From contig JBCCBV010000003.1 in assembly GCA_039033855.1 (NCBI GenBank), positions 62,001 to 126,000 on the forward strand: a stretch of DNA of 64,000 bases. Reading direction: 5' to 3'. Made by a program: the position numbers and the translations under genes. Origin of the DNA: JBCCBV01 sp039033855 (GTDB lineage Bacteria > Planctomycetota > Phycisphaerae > Phycisphaerales > Phycisphaeraceae). The notes beneath the pieces were generated by a model, which saw only the letters and a list, made by a program, of their open reading frames with translations, ran no database searches and was not told the origin of the DNA. Below are positions 34,063 to 42,990 of the stretch, piece after piece; the first letter of the stretch is position 1; each line of letters begins with the position of its first letter.

Positions 34063-35690
34063 GCCTGAAAGTGTTGGTCGTAGACGACAAGCGGATTATG
34101 CGCGACTCGGTCGGCGCCACGCTGCAGCGGGCGGGGTTCAACCCGATCGCCGCGGGGTCCGGGCCCGACGCGCTCGACGCCGTGGCCAAGCACGCCCCGG
34201 CCGCGGTGGTGACGGACTTGCGCATGCCCGACATGACCGGGCTGGAGCTGCTTGCGAAACTGCGCGAGGCCGACGCCGAACTCCCCGTGCTGCTGATGAC
34301 GGCGTACGGCCGGGTCGAGGAGGCCGTAGAGGCGATGAAGCTCGGGGCGTTCGACTTCATCCAGAAACCGTTCGAGGGCGATGCGCTGGTGACGGTGGTC
34401 CGCCGCGCGATCGACGACCGCAAGGCACGGGCGGCTGCGGCCTCGGCGGGCGGGGGCGGCTCGGGGACGAGGCGATCGCAAAGCGGCGCGCCGGCGGGCG
34501 AGTCGGTGCCGGCGCTGGTCGGCAAGGGCACGGCGATGAAGGCCATCGCCCGGCAGATCCACCAGATCGCCGGCTCGCAAGGCACGGTGCTGATCCAGGG
34601 CGAGTCGGGCACGGGCAAAGAAGTCGTGGCCCGGGCCATCCACGCTCATTCCCCTCGGCGGGACAAGCTGATGCTCTGCTTGAACTGCGCGGCGCTGTCG
34701 AGCAGCCTGCTGGAGTCCGAGCTGTTCGGCCATGAACGCGGCGCGTTCACCGGCGCCGACCAGCTGCGCAAAGGCCGGTTCGAACTGGCCAATGGCGGCA
34801 CCCTGCTGCTGGACGAGGTCAGCGAGATCAGCCCCCAACTCCAGGCAAAGCTGCTACGTGTGCTGCAAGAGGGACAGTTCGAGCGTGTGGGGTCCAGCGT
34901 GCCCATTGCCGTAGACGTGCGTGTGCTGGCCACGACCAACCGCGACCTGTCGCGCTCGGTGGCCGACGGCAGCTTTCGCCAAGACCTGTACTACCGCCTG
35001 AACGTCTTGCCGATCGTTTTGCCCGCGCTGCACGAACGCCGTGAAGACATTCCCGGGCTGGTGGAGCACTTTCTGCAGCGCGTGGGCGAGCGCGAGGACA
35101 AGCCCGCCAAGCGGGTCGAGGACGAAGCGATGTCGCTGCTGCAGGCCTACGGCTGGCCCGGCAACGTGCGCGAGCTGCAAAACATCTGCGAGCGCGCCTC
35201 GGTCATGACCCGTGGCCAGTTGATCCGGGCCGCCACGGTACGGCCGTGGCTTGAGACGCCGCGCGGCGTTGTGGCGCCCGGCGCGGGCCATGTTCCCGCA
35301 TCGCCGGGGGCTTCGGCGGTTTCGGCGTCGCCGGCGGACTATGCCGGCGGGGTCTTACCGAGGACCGGGGGCAGCCCGCCGTTGCAGACGCCGGTGGCGG
35401 AGTTGACCGGCTATCAGTCTCCTAACCCGCAATTGACCGGGGCTCCGTTACCCGGAGCGCTGGTCGAGCCTACGGTCGCCGCGATCGACGGCTACGGCCC
35501 ACCCGCGGCGGGGGCGGACGGGGCGGTGCGCTCGCTCGAAGAACTCGAGCGCGACCAGATCTTGCGGACGCTCGGCCGGTTCGGCGGCAACCGCACGCGC
35601 ACCGCGGAGGCGCTGGGCATCGGCGTGCGCACCCTCGGCCTAAAGCTCAAGAAGTGGAAGGAGCAGCAGCTTGTCGCGGCCACGGTGTAA
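34059..35690 (+). CDS. NtrC-family sigma-54 activator, FlrC/FleR type
   Basis: The 543-aa response regulator has a receiver domain (1-120; D9/D10, phosphoacceptor D53, K103). A Gly/Ser linker is followed by an AAA+ domain with Walker A GESGTGKE (181-188) and the sigma-54 contact loop GAFTGA (228-233). A Pro-rich linker of about 100 residues leads to a Fis-type helix-turn-helix at the C-terminus (GNRTRTAEALGIGVRTLGLK). It should switch on middle flagellar genes with sigma-54. The linker before the DNA-binding domain is longer than usual. Confidence 0.95.
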   Translation: MSLKVLVVDDKRIMRDSVGATLQRAGFNPIAAGSGPDALDAVAKHAPAAVVTDLRMPDMTGLELLAKLREADAELPVLLMTAYGRVEEAVEAMKLGAFDFIQKPFEGDALVTVVRRAIDDRKARAAAASAGGGGSGTRRSQSGAPAGESVPALVGKGTAMKAIARQIHQIAGSQGTVLIQGESGTGKEVVARAIHAHSPRRDKLMLCLNCAALSSSLLESELFGHERGAFTGADQLRKGRFELANGGTLLLDEVSEISPQLQAKLLRVLQEGQFERVGSSVPIAVDVRVLATTNRDLSRSVADGSFRQDLYYRLNVLPIVLPALHERREDIPGLVEHFLQRVGEREDKPAKRVEDEAMSLLQAYGWPGNVRELQNICERASVMTRGQLIRAATVRPWLETPRGVVAPGAGHVPASPGASAVSASPADYAGGVLPRTGGSPPLQTPVAELTGYQSPNPQLTGAPLPGALVEPTVAAIDGYGPPAAGADGAVRSLEELERDQILRTLGRFGGNRTRTAEALGIGVRTLGLKLKKWKEQQLVAATV

Positions 35691-35873
35691 CCCGCACGTT
35701 CTGAGCGGTGCTCCAGGTCTTGACCCGGCGTTTGCGCTGGGCGGTCCGCGCGGTTCTTGCGCCGTTTCGGACGCTTTGCGCGGGCACGGTGTCGGGCGAT
35801 CCGCGTTGGCGTGGCTTGTAGCGGGCTTTACGCCACGGCCCGGCGTTTGCTGGAGAGCGGGGGGACGCTCGTC

Positions 35874-36311
35874 ATGATCCAAGGCTTAACGGATTCCGGA
35901 TCGATGCCCGTGCTGAGCCGCCTGGTGCAGTTCACCGAGGCGCGCCAGTCGGTAATCACGCACAACATCGCCAACCTGTCGACGCCCAACTTCCGCACGA
36001 TCGACGTCAGCGTCGACGGCTTCCGCAGCCAGTTGGGCGAGGCGGTCGACCGTCGACGGCGGCGGGTCAACCCCACCCGGGGCGAGCTGCCTTTGGACGA
36101 CTCCCGCCAGGTGAAGTTTGGCGAACAGTCGTTGTCGCTTCGCCCGGCCCAGATCGGCCGAAACGTGACGTTCCACGACCGCAACAACCGCGACCTCGAA
36201 CGCCTGATGCAGGACCTTGCGGAGAACGCGCTGGCGCACAACGCGTCGGTTCAGCTCTTGCGCAGCCGGTTCGACATCCTGCGGACCGCGATCCGCGAAC
36301 GCGTGACCTGA
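35874..36311 (+). CDS. flgB: Flagellar proximal rod protein FlgB
   Basis: FlgB forms the first part of the rod above the MS ring. The 145-aa protein has the rod-protein N-terminal motif VITHNIANLSTPNFRTIDVS and the C-terminal helix expected. ATG 35874 is used; the frame extends upstream to 35757, but that part is Arg-rich and unrelated. The 183 bp before it contain no convincing sigma-54 or sigma-28 site. This is the first gene of the structural flagellar block. Confidence 0.93.
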   Translation: MIQGLTDSGSMPVLSRLVQFTEARQSVITHNIANLSTPNFRTIDVSVDGFRSQLGEAVDRRRRRVNPTRGELPLDDSRQVKFGEQSLSLRPAQIGRNVTFHDRNNRDLERLMQDLAENALAHNASVQLLRSRFDILRTAIRERVT

Positions 36312-36364
36312 TGATTAGGACGACCCCGACGGCCGTGGTGCACGGCTGAACAGGAAGGCAAGCG

Positions 36365-36781
36365 ATGTTTGGTGCTCTGAATGTTTCGACCTCGGCGCTG
36401 GTGGCCGAACGGGTGCGCGCCGAGGCCTACGCCGCCAACGTGGCCAACTCGAACGCGATTGTGGACAAGAACGGGGAGAACAACCCGTTTCAACGTCGCG
36501 TGCCGATTATGGCGCCGGGCGACCCGTCCAGCGGGTCGGGCCAGGGCGTGCACGTGCGCGAGATTCTGATCGACCAAAGCGCCCCGAAACTCCGATACAT
36601 GCCGGGGCACCCGCTGGCGGCCAAAGAGGGCCCGAACGCGGGGTACGTCAAGTTTCCGAACATCAACTCGTCGATCGAGCAGATGAACATGCTGACCGCC
36701 AGCCGGGCGTACGAAGCGAACATCACGGCCGCCGAGGCGACCAAGAGCATGATGCGGTCTTCGCTGCGATTGTTGGGCTAA
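36365..36781 (+). CDS. flgC: Flagellar basal-body rod protein FlgC
   Basis: The 138-aa rod subunit has the N-terminal coiled-coil region (ALNVSTSALVAERVRAEAYA, ANVANSNAI), a middle domain (VHVREILIDQSAPKLRYMPG) and the conserved C-terminal rod motif NMLTASRAYEANITA. GGAAGG precedes the ATG. It lies in the standard flgB-flgC-fliE order with short gaps. Confidence 0.96.
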   Translation: MFGALNVSTSALVAERVRAEAYAANVANSNAIVDKNGENNPFQRRVPIMAPGDPSSGSGQGVHVREILIDQSAPKLRYMPGHPLAAKEGPNAGYVKFPNINSSIEQMNMLTASRAYEANITAAEATKSMMRSSLRLLG

Positions 36782-36807
36782 CGGGCGTTGTGCCGAGGTA
36801 AACCGCG

Positions 36808-37158
36808 ATGAGCGATCCATTGGGACTGATTTCGGGCGTCGGCGGGGCGGGCGGGGTGAACCCCGTGCGCAATGCGGCGCCGATCGACGGCGTGTCCAAG
36901 GTCGGCGGGGTCGGCGGCTCGGGCGGGGCGCCGGGCGGCCCGGACTTCCGCGAGGTGCTCATGGACAACATCCAGCGGGTCAACCGTCTCCAGCAGGACG
37001 CGGAGATGGCGATCGAAGACTTCGCCACCGGCAAGCGCAACGACATGGCCGGGGTCACCATGGCCACGCAGAAGGCCGACATGGCTTTCCAGATGCTCTT
37101 GCAGGTCCGAAACAAGATGATGGACGCCTACGAAGAGGTGAAACAGATCCGCGTCTAA
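36808..37158 (+). CDS. fliE: Flagellar hook-basal body complex protein FliE
   Basis: FliE joins the MS ring to the rod. The 116-aa protein has a Gly-rich N-terminus (GVGGAGGVNPVRN) and the conserved C-terminal half: AMEDF-like AIEDFATGKRNDMAGVTMA and a final helix TQKADMAFQMLLQVRNKMMD. Start ATG 36808. It is followed after 65 bp by fliF. Confidence 0.95.
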   Translation: MSDPLGLISGVGGAGGVNPVRNAAPIDGVSKVGGVGGSGGAPGGPDFREVLMDNIQRVNRLQQDAEMAIEDFATGKRNDMAGVTMATQKADMAFQMLLQVRNKMMDAYEEVKQIRV

Positions 37159-37223
37159 CGACGCGATAACCGCCGCCGTGCACGGGTTCGTCCGGCGCGG
37201 TTCAGGGGCAAGGAGGCCCGGCG

Positions 37224-38858
37224 ATGGATTTTCTAACCACGCAATACCTGCGGGTCCGCGACCAGTTGGGCGGGCTGTCGCTGAGCGCCAAGTTCCTGCT
37301 CGCTTCGCTCGGGGTCATCATGGTCTTGGTGGCGGCGATGCTGATCGCGCTGCTGTCTTCCTCGCCCCAGGTGCCGATCAGCGGGTTCGCCGCGGGTCAG
37401 CCCGCCGACGTGGTGACCGAGTTGGCGGCCAACGGCATCGAAGCGGAACTCCGCGAGGGCAAGGTCTTCGTCGAAGAGCAGGACCACGCCAAGGCGCTGG
37501 CGACCCTGGCCAGGAGCCAGATGCTCTCGCCCGACGCGGCCGGGGCGTTCGACCAACTGGTGTCCGAGCAGATGTCGCCCTGGACCAACTACCGGCAGGG
37601 TCAACGGCAGTTCCTGATCGCCAAACAGAAATACCTGAGCGTCGTAGCCTCCAAGATGGCCGGCGTGCGCGAAGCCTCGGTCGTGGTCGACATGCCCGAC
37701 CACCGCGGGTTCGCCCAGACGCACACCGACCCGTCGGCGTCGGTCACGGTGTTTATGGAAGGCGGCAACCGGCTGAACAAGCCCATGGTTGCGGCGCTGG
37801 CCGGGTTGGTGTCGGGCGCCGTGGCGGAGCTGGAAGCCCCGCGCGTGCAGGTGATCGACGGCGACAGCGGCACGCTACACACCGTGGGCGACCCCGACTC
37901 GTTCCGCGCCGGCGAGGCGATGGACGACATCCGCATCAAAGAAGAGCACCACCGGCAGAAGATCGCCGACCTGTTGCGGAACATCCGCGGGGTGATCGTG
38001 GCGGTCAAGGTGAACACCAGCAACCTCAGCCGGAAACAGACCGAAGAGGTCACGCTCGCCGAGGAGCAGCTCAAGCAGAACGAGCGCAGCAAAGAGGTTA
38101 AGAGCAACGACATGCAAGACGGCGGCGAGCCGGGCGTGCGGTCGAACGTGGGGCTCGAGATCGCCGGAGCCGGCGCCACGGGCACGATGCACGAAGAAAA
38201 AGAGCGCGAAACCACGTTCGGCGAACGCCCGACGCTGGCCAAGACGATCGAGGAAGAGATCGGCAACGCGGTGGAGCAGATCAACGTGTCGATCGGCGTG
38301 CCGCGGAGCTATTTCGTTTCGATCTTCATGGCCCGCAACCCGGATTCCGAGGCGCCGAGCGACGACGACCTGGCCGGCATCCAGGCGCAGGAACTTTTGC
38401 GGATCGAAGAACTGGTGAAGACCCAAACCGTGTCGCTGCGCGAGCCGCTGATTCGGGTCGACATGGTGTACGACGCGGTCTATCTGGACCCCGAACCGTT
38501 GGTGGAGGGGGGCGCGCTGGCGACGCTGATGGACAGCCCCTGGGCGAGCCCGGGCGCGGTGATGGCCGGGTTCGCGGCGCTGTCGGCGGTGGGTTTGATG
38601 CTCTACATGGTCCGCCGGGCGACCCGGCCCGAAGCGCTGCCGAGCGTGGAAGAGTTGGCGGGCCTGCCGCCGACGCTCCCGGCCGAGGAAGACCTGGTGG
38701 GCGAGGTGGAGGAGGTCGAGTCCGGCATGGAGGGCATGGAACTCGACGAGGACGAGCTGAACAGCCGGAAGATCGCCGACCAGATCAGCGAGATGGTCAA
38801 GGCCAACCCCGAAGAAGCCGGCGGGCTGGTCAACCGCTGGGTGGACATGGACGAATAG
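37224..38858 (+). CDS. fliF: Flagellar MS-ring protein FliF
   Basis: FliF makes the ring that seeds basal-body assembly and houses the export gate. The 544-aa protein has TM helices near 24-46 and 440-460. The secretin-like ring-building motifs lie between them (VPISGFAAGQPADVVTEL, YLSVVASKMAGVREASVVVD). The C-terminus is acidic and binds FliG (MEGMELDEDELNSRKIADQI). AGGAGG lies before the ATG. Confidence 0.97.
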   Translation: MDFLTTQYLRVRDQLGGLSLSAKFLLASLGVIMVLVAAMLIALLSSSPQVPISGFAAGQPADVVTELAANGIEAELREGKVFVEEQDHAKALATLARSQMLSPDAAGAFDQLVSEQMSPWTNYRQGQRQFLIAKQKYLSVVASKMAGVREASVVVDMPDHRGFAQTHTDPSASVTVFMEGGNRLNKPMVAALAGLVSGAVAELEAPRVQVIDGDSGTLHTVGDPDSFRAGEAMDDIRIKEEHHRQKIADLLRNIRGVIVAVKVNTSNLSRKQTEEVTLAEEQLKQNERSKEVKSNDMQDGGEPGVRSNVGLEIAGAGATGTMHEEKERETTFGERPTLAKTIEEEIGNAVEQINVSIGVPRSYFVSIFMARNPDSEAPSDDDLAGIQAQELLRIEELVKTQTVSLREPLIRVDMVYDAVYLDPEPLVEGGALATLMDSPWASPGAVMAGFAALSAVGLMLYMVRRATRPEALPSVEELAGLPPTLPAEEDLVGEVEEVESGMEGMELDEDELNSRKIADQISEMVKANPEEAGGLVNRWVDMDE

Positions 38859-38893
38859 CGACGCCGGCCGCCCGGCGGGTCGTGTGAACCCCG

Positions 38894-39931
38894 ATGCCCA
38901 TCACCGCGAACACCGTCGACGAGCCGCTGGCCGAAATGGCCGGGACGCGCAAAGCCGCGATCCTGCTGCTTGCGCTGGACCCGCAGGCCTCGCAGATGCT
39001 GCTGACCGAGCTGGGCCCCAAGGCGGTGGAAGAAGTCACGCGCGAGATCGCCAGCATGGGCACGATCCCGCAGGAAACGCGCGACGCGGTCCTCAAAGAG
39101 TTTTACGAGCTGGCGGTGGCCCAGAGCTGGGCGCGCGAGGGCGGGCTCGACCACGCGCGCAAGCTGCTGTTCGGCAGCCTCGACCCGAAAGACGCCGAGC
39201 GGATCATGCAGCAGATCAGCCAGCAGGTTCGGCGGACGCCGTTCTCGTTCCTGCAAAAGGCGGAATCTCAGAACCTGCTGACGTTTATCCAGGACGAGCA
39301 CCCGCAGACGATCGCGCTGATCGTTTCGCACATGGCGTACCACAAGGCGTCGGAGATCCTGGCCGGGCTGCCCGGGCCGAAGCAGATCGAGGTGGTCAAG
39401 CGGGTGGCCAACATGGAGCACACCAACCCGGAGGTGATCGCCGAGGTCGAACGCGGGCTCGAAGCCCGGCTGGCCAACATGCTGACCCAGAGCTTCGACA
39501 AGATCGGCGGCGTGCCCACCGTGGCCGAGATGCTCAACCTGGTCGACCGCACCACCGAGAAGTCGATCATGGAAGGCCTCGAAGCGGAAGACCCGGACCT
39601 GGTCGAAGAAATCCGCAGGTTGATGTTTGTGTTCGAAGACATCCTGCTGGTGGACGACCGCGGCATCCAGGCGGTGCTGAAAGAGGTCGAAAACGAAGAG
39701 CTGGCGATTTCGCTCAAGACCGCGTCGGAAGAGCTTCGGCAGAAGATCTTCGGCAACATGTCCGAGCGTGCCGCCGCGCTCATCGGCGAAGACATGGAGT
39801 TCATGGGCCCGGTGCGGGTCAGCGACGTGGAGTCGGCCCAGCAGCGGATCGTGGACATCGTCCGGCGTCTGGAAGACGCGGGCGAGATCATCATCAGCGG
39901 ACGCGGCGGCGACTCGGACGTGGTGGTGTAA
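38894..39931 (+). CDS. fliG: Flagellar motor switch protein FliG
   Basis: FliG is the rotor torque protein that contacts FliF, FliM and the stator. The 345-aa protein has the N-terminal FliF-binding part (GTRKAAILLLALDPQ), the middle domain EHPQ motif (DEHPQTIALIVSHM) and the C-terminal charged helix with the stator-facing residues (LMFVFEDILLVDDRGIQ, LKTASEELRQKIFGNMSERA). No clear Shine-Dalgarno precedes the ATG. Confidence 0.97.
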   Translation: MPITANTVDEPLAEMAGTRKAAILLLALDPQASQMLLTELGPKAVEEVTREIASMGTIPQETRDAVLKEFYELAVAQSWAREGGLDHARKLLFGSLDPKDAERIMQQISQQVRRTPFSFLQKAESQNLLTFIQDEHPQTIALIVSHMAYHKASEILAGLPGPKQIEVVKRVANMEHTNPEVIAEVERGLEARLANMLTQSFDKIGGVPTVAEMLNLVDRTTEKSIMEGLEAEDPDLVEEIRRLMFVFEDILLVDDRGIQAVLKEVENEELAISLKTASEELRQKIFGNMSERAAALIGEDMEFMGPVRVSDVESAQQRIVDIVRRLEDAGEIIISGRGGDSDVVV

Positions 39932-39982
39932 CGGCCCGGTGCGCGCGACGCGCGTCGTGCCGGGCAGGAAGGAAGCTTGTTT

Positions 39983-41041
39983 ATGCCGCTGATGAAGGCC
40001 CGTACATCCTCCCCGGCGATGAAAGAAGCGGTCGTGCTCGACCTGGGCGATGTGGCGCGGCAGGCGGCGCGGCTGCGCTCAGCGGCGCAAGCACAGGCCG
40101 CGCAGATCGTCGACGCCGCCGAGGCCGAGGCCCGCAAGCTGATCGAACAAGCCAAGGGGCAGGGGCTCGAGCAAGGCCTGGCCGAAGGCCGTGCGCAAGG
40201 CCTCGAACAGGGCCGTGAGACCGGCCGGGCCGAAGCGCTCGAAGCGGTACGCCCGGCGCTCGAGCAAATGGCCGGCGCCTGGGCCGACGTCGCCTCGCGC
40301 TGGGACCAGGGCGCCGCCGAGCTGTTCCGCGATGCGCGCGAGTCGGCGCTCGCCTTCGCGCTACGGCTGGGCGAGAAGGTCACGCTGCGCATCCTCGAGG
40401 TCGATCCCACCGTGGTGAAAGACCAGGTCGATCGGGCGCTGGCGCTGGTGTTCGCGCCGTCGCGCGTGTCGGTCCGGGTGCACCCCGAGGACCACGCCAT
40501 GGTGGCCGAGGCCACGCCCGAATTGACCCAGGGCTTTGCGGGCTTGCAGCACGTGGAACTGGTCGACGATGCGTCGGTCGGTCGGGGCGGGTGCGTGGTT
40601 TCGTTCGGCGAGGGTGAGGTCGACGCGGCCATTCACACGCAGATCCGCCGGATTGTCGACGCGGTGCTGCCCGCGCCCGAAGCGCAAGCGCCCGAGCAAC
40701 AAGCGTCGCTGGAGTCCCCGGCGCCCTCGGAGTCCCCGGCGCCCCCGGCGCCCTTGGAGTCTGCGGCGCCCACGGAGTCCCCAGCGTCTGCGGCCGTCGA
40801 TCCAACCCCCACTGCGCACGCCGATGCCAACCTGCCTGCACAAACGGCCGAGCAAGCGCCGGCAGGTGAGGGCGTCGACCTACATCAAGGCCCGAACTCG
40901 GATCAGGCTGCGGATCGGGCTCCGGTTCAGGATCTGGACCCGGAAGCGCGTCTGCCAGGGGCGTCTGGCGACGCTCTTGATGACGACGGCGCATCGCCAG
41001 GTCCGATCGACCCGCGGGCCGGCGATGTCGATCCTGCGTGA
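39983..41041 (+). CDS. fliH: Flagellar assembly protein FliH, with long low-complexity C-terminus
   Basis: FliH regulates the export ATPase FliI. The 352-aa product has the helical N-terminal half with the GxxxG-like run (GQGLEQGLAEGRAQGLEQG) and the conserved C-terminal FliI-binding fold (about 120-230, ILEVDPTVVKDQVDRAL, VELVDDASVGRGGCVV). About 120 further residues of Pro/Glu/Ser/Ala repeats follow, which normal FliH lacks. An AGGAAGGAAG tract serves either TTG 39977 or ATG 39983. Confidence 0.93.
   Translation: MPLMKARTSSPAMKEAVVLDLGDVARQAARLRSAAQAQAAQIVDAAEAEARKLIEQAKGQGLEQGLAEGRAQGLEQGRETGRAEALEAVRPALEQMAGAWADVASRWDQGAAELFRDARESALAFALRLGEKVTLRILEVDPTVVKDQVDRALALVFAPSRVSVRVHPEDHAMVAEATPELTQGFAGLQHVELVDDASVGRGGCVVSFGEGEVDAAIHTQIRRIVDAVLPAPEAQAPEQQASLESPAPSESPAPPAPLESAAPTESPASAAVDPTPTAHADANLPAQTAEQAPAGEGVDLHQGPNSDQAADRAPVQDLDPEARLPGASGDALDDDGASPGPIDPRAGDVDPA
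40711..40790 (+). repeat. 18-bp degenerate tandem repeat inside fliH
   Basis: Units related to GGAGTCCCCGGCGCCCTC start at 40711, 40729, about 40756 and 40774. They encode ESPAP-type peptide repeats in the extra C-terminal tail of FliH. Such tracts can change copy number by slippage. Confidence 0.6.
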
Positions 41042-41083
41042 CGCCTTGGCGCTTTGGCGCGCCGATTGCATAAGAGAAACGCG

Positions 41084-42472
41084 ATGCCCCTTCTTGCCGA
41101 GCAATGCGATGTGCTGGAGTCCGCGGCCGCGCTGGAGTTGCGCGGTCGCGTGACACAATTGCGCGGTTTGGCGGTCAGGCTCGAAGGCATGCCGGCGCCG
41201 CTGGGCTCGTTGGTCGCGATCCACAGCCGACGCGGGCGTGGCCCGGTGGTCGACGCGGAGATCGTCGGCTTCGACCGTTCGGAGGCGATCGCGATCCCGC
41301 TGGGCGATGTGGCCGGGGTTTCGCCCGGCGACCGCGTGGTGGCGCAAGAGTTCGCCCCGACGGTCCGCGTCGGCCCTTCGCTGCTTGGGCGTGTGCTCGA
41401 CGGGCGCGGCCGACCGATCGACGGGCTCGGCCCGTTGCGCGATGCGCATCCCAGGACACTTAGCCGAAAGGCGATTGATCCACTAGGCCGCCCGAGCATC
41501 GACCGGCCGCTGGGCGTGGGTGTTCGGGCCGTGGACACGATGACGCCGCTCGGCCGTGGGCAACGGGTAGGGGTCTTCGCGGCGCCGGGCGTGGGCAAGA
41601 GCACGCTGTTGGGGCAGATGGCCAAGGCCACGCAAGCGGACGTGTCGGTGATCGCGCTGGTGGGCGAACGCGGTCGCGAGGTGCGCGACTTTGTCGATCA
41701 CGTGCTCGGCCCCGACGGGCTGGCTCGGTCGGTGGTGGTGGCCTCGACCGGGGACGAGCCGGCGCCCTTGCGGGTGCGGGCGGCGCTGGTCGCCACGGCC
41801 GTGGCCGAGCACTTCCGCGACCAGGGGCTGGACGTGCTGCTGATCATGGACAGCGTGACGCGCTACTGCCAGGCGCTCCGACAGGTGGCGCTCGCGGCGG
41901 GCGAACCGCCGGCGACGCGCGGTTATCCCGCCAGCGTGTTTGGGCGGCTGCCCGAGCTTCTCGAGCGGGCCGGACGCACCGAGCGGGGGTCGATCACCGG
42001 GTTGTATTCGGTGCTGGTCGAGGGCGACGACATGGACGAGCCGGTGTCCGACGCCTGCCGGGGCGTGCTGGACGGGCACATCCTGCTGGACCGGAAGCTG
42101 GCCGAGCGCGGGCACTTCCCCGCGATCGACGTGCTGGGGTCGGTCAGCCGGGTGGACGACGAGGTGATGTCGGTCGATCACCGCCGGGCGCGCGACATCG
42201 TGGCGCCGGTAGTGGCGGCGTTCCGAGATGTGGAAGACCTGGTGAACGTCGGGGCATATGCCGCGGGGTCGAACCCGGACTTCGACCTGGCGATCGCGGT
42301 GAAGCCCGCCATCGACAAGCTGCTCAAACAGGGGCGCGGCGACTCGCCGAGCAGCTTCCAAACCCACGCGGCGCAGCTCGCGGCGCTGGCCGGCCATATC
42401 GAGCAGGCCCGCCAGGCGATCGCACAGATGCGGCTGGGCGCGCAGCCCGCGGGGCCGACCGGGCCCACCTGA
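41084..42472 (+). CDS. fliI: Flagellum-specific export ATPase FliI
   Basis: FliI drives unfolding and release of export substrates. The 462-aa protein has the P-loop APGVGKST (167-174), Walker B VLLIMDSVTRYCQAL and the FliI/YscN signature (GSITGLYSVLVEGDDMDEPV, RGVLDGHILLDR). A TTG at 41054 is open in frame, but ATG 41084 (AAGAGAAA upstream) matches the family start. Confidence 0.97.
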   Translation: MPLLAEQCDVLESAAALELRGRVTQLRGLAVRLEGMPAPLGSLVAIHSRRGRGPVVDAEIVGFDRSEAIAIPLGDVAGVSPGDRVVAQEFAPTVRVGPSLLGRVLDGRGRPIDGLGPLRDAHPRTLSRKAIDPLGRPSIDRPLGVGVRAVDTMTPLGRGQRVGVFAAPGVGKSTLLGQMAKATQADVSVIALVGERGREVRDFVDHVLGPDGLARSVVVASTGDEPAPLRVRAALVATAVAEHFRDQGLDVLLIMDSVTRYCQALRQVALAAGEPPATRGYPASVFGRLPELLERAGRTERGSITGLYSVLVEGDDMDEPVSDACRGVLDGHILLDRKLAERGHFPAIDVLGSVSRVDDEVMSVDHRRARDIVAPVVAAFRDVEDLVNVGAYAAGSNPDFDLAIAVKPAIDKLLKQGRGDSPSSFQTHAAQLAALAGHIEQARQAIAQMRLGAQPAGPTGPT

Positions 42473-42522
42473 TCCGCGGCGGAGCCGTGAGCATGTTCTC
42501 TGGAGAGGGAGACCGTTAGACC

Positions 42523-42990
42523 ATGACCAAGCCTTACCGATTCCGATACGAGCCGATCCTGCTCAAAGCCCGGGCCGACGAGCGCTCGCGGCAGCGCGAC
42601 TTGGCGCTCTTGCTCCGTCAGCGGATCGAGATGCACGACAAGCTGCGCGGGCAGCAACAGACCCTGGCCGGGTCGAAGCGCGACCTTGCGGGCGCCCTGA
42701 TCGGCAAGGTTGACCTGTCGGCGGTGGGCGACGTGGCGCGCTACGGCGCCGGGGTCGAAGCCGACGGCCACTCGGTCGTGCGTCAACTGGCGCTCGTCGA
42801 ACAACAGGTGGTGGTGGCGCGCGAACGCCTGCTCGAGGCCACGCGCAAGCGGAGATCGCTCGAACGGCTGGAAGAGCAAGGCCGCGACACCTGGCGGCGC
42901 GACGTCCGCCGGGCGGATCAAAAGGAATGCGACGAGGCCGCGCAGATCGTCCTGGCGTCGGGTGAGTTCACCGGGAAGGTGGCCGCGTAA
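42523..42990 (+). CDS. fliJ: Flagellar export protein FliJ
   Basis: A 155-aa coiled-coil protein, the stalk-like component of the FliH-FliI ATPase complex. The N-terminal FRYEPILLKARADERSRQRD and C-terminal RRSLERLEEQGRDTWRRDV are typical. GGAGAGGGAGA lies upstream of the ATG. Its last base is the first base of the next gene. Confidence 0.9.
   Translation: MTKPYRFRYEPILLKARADERSRQRDLALLLRQRIEMHDKLRGQQQTLAGSKRDLAGALIGKVDLSAVGDVARYGAGVEADGHSVVRQLALVEQQVVVARERLLEATRKRRSLERLEEQGRDTWRRDVRRADQKECDEAAQIVLASGEFTGKVAA

Noticed and set aside
35691..35873. Sigma-54 promoter before flgB (GGGCACGGTGTCGGGC)
   Set aside because: The -24 half fits but the -12 half lacks TTGC; other candidates have wrong spacing.
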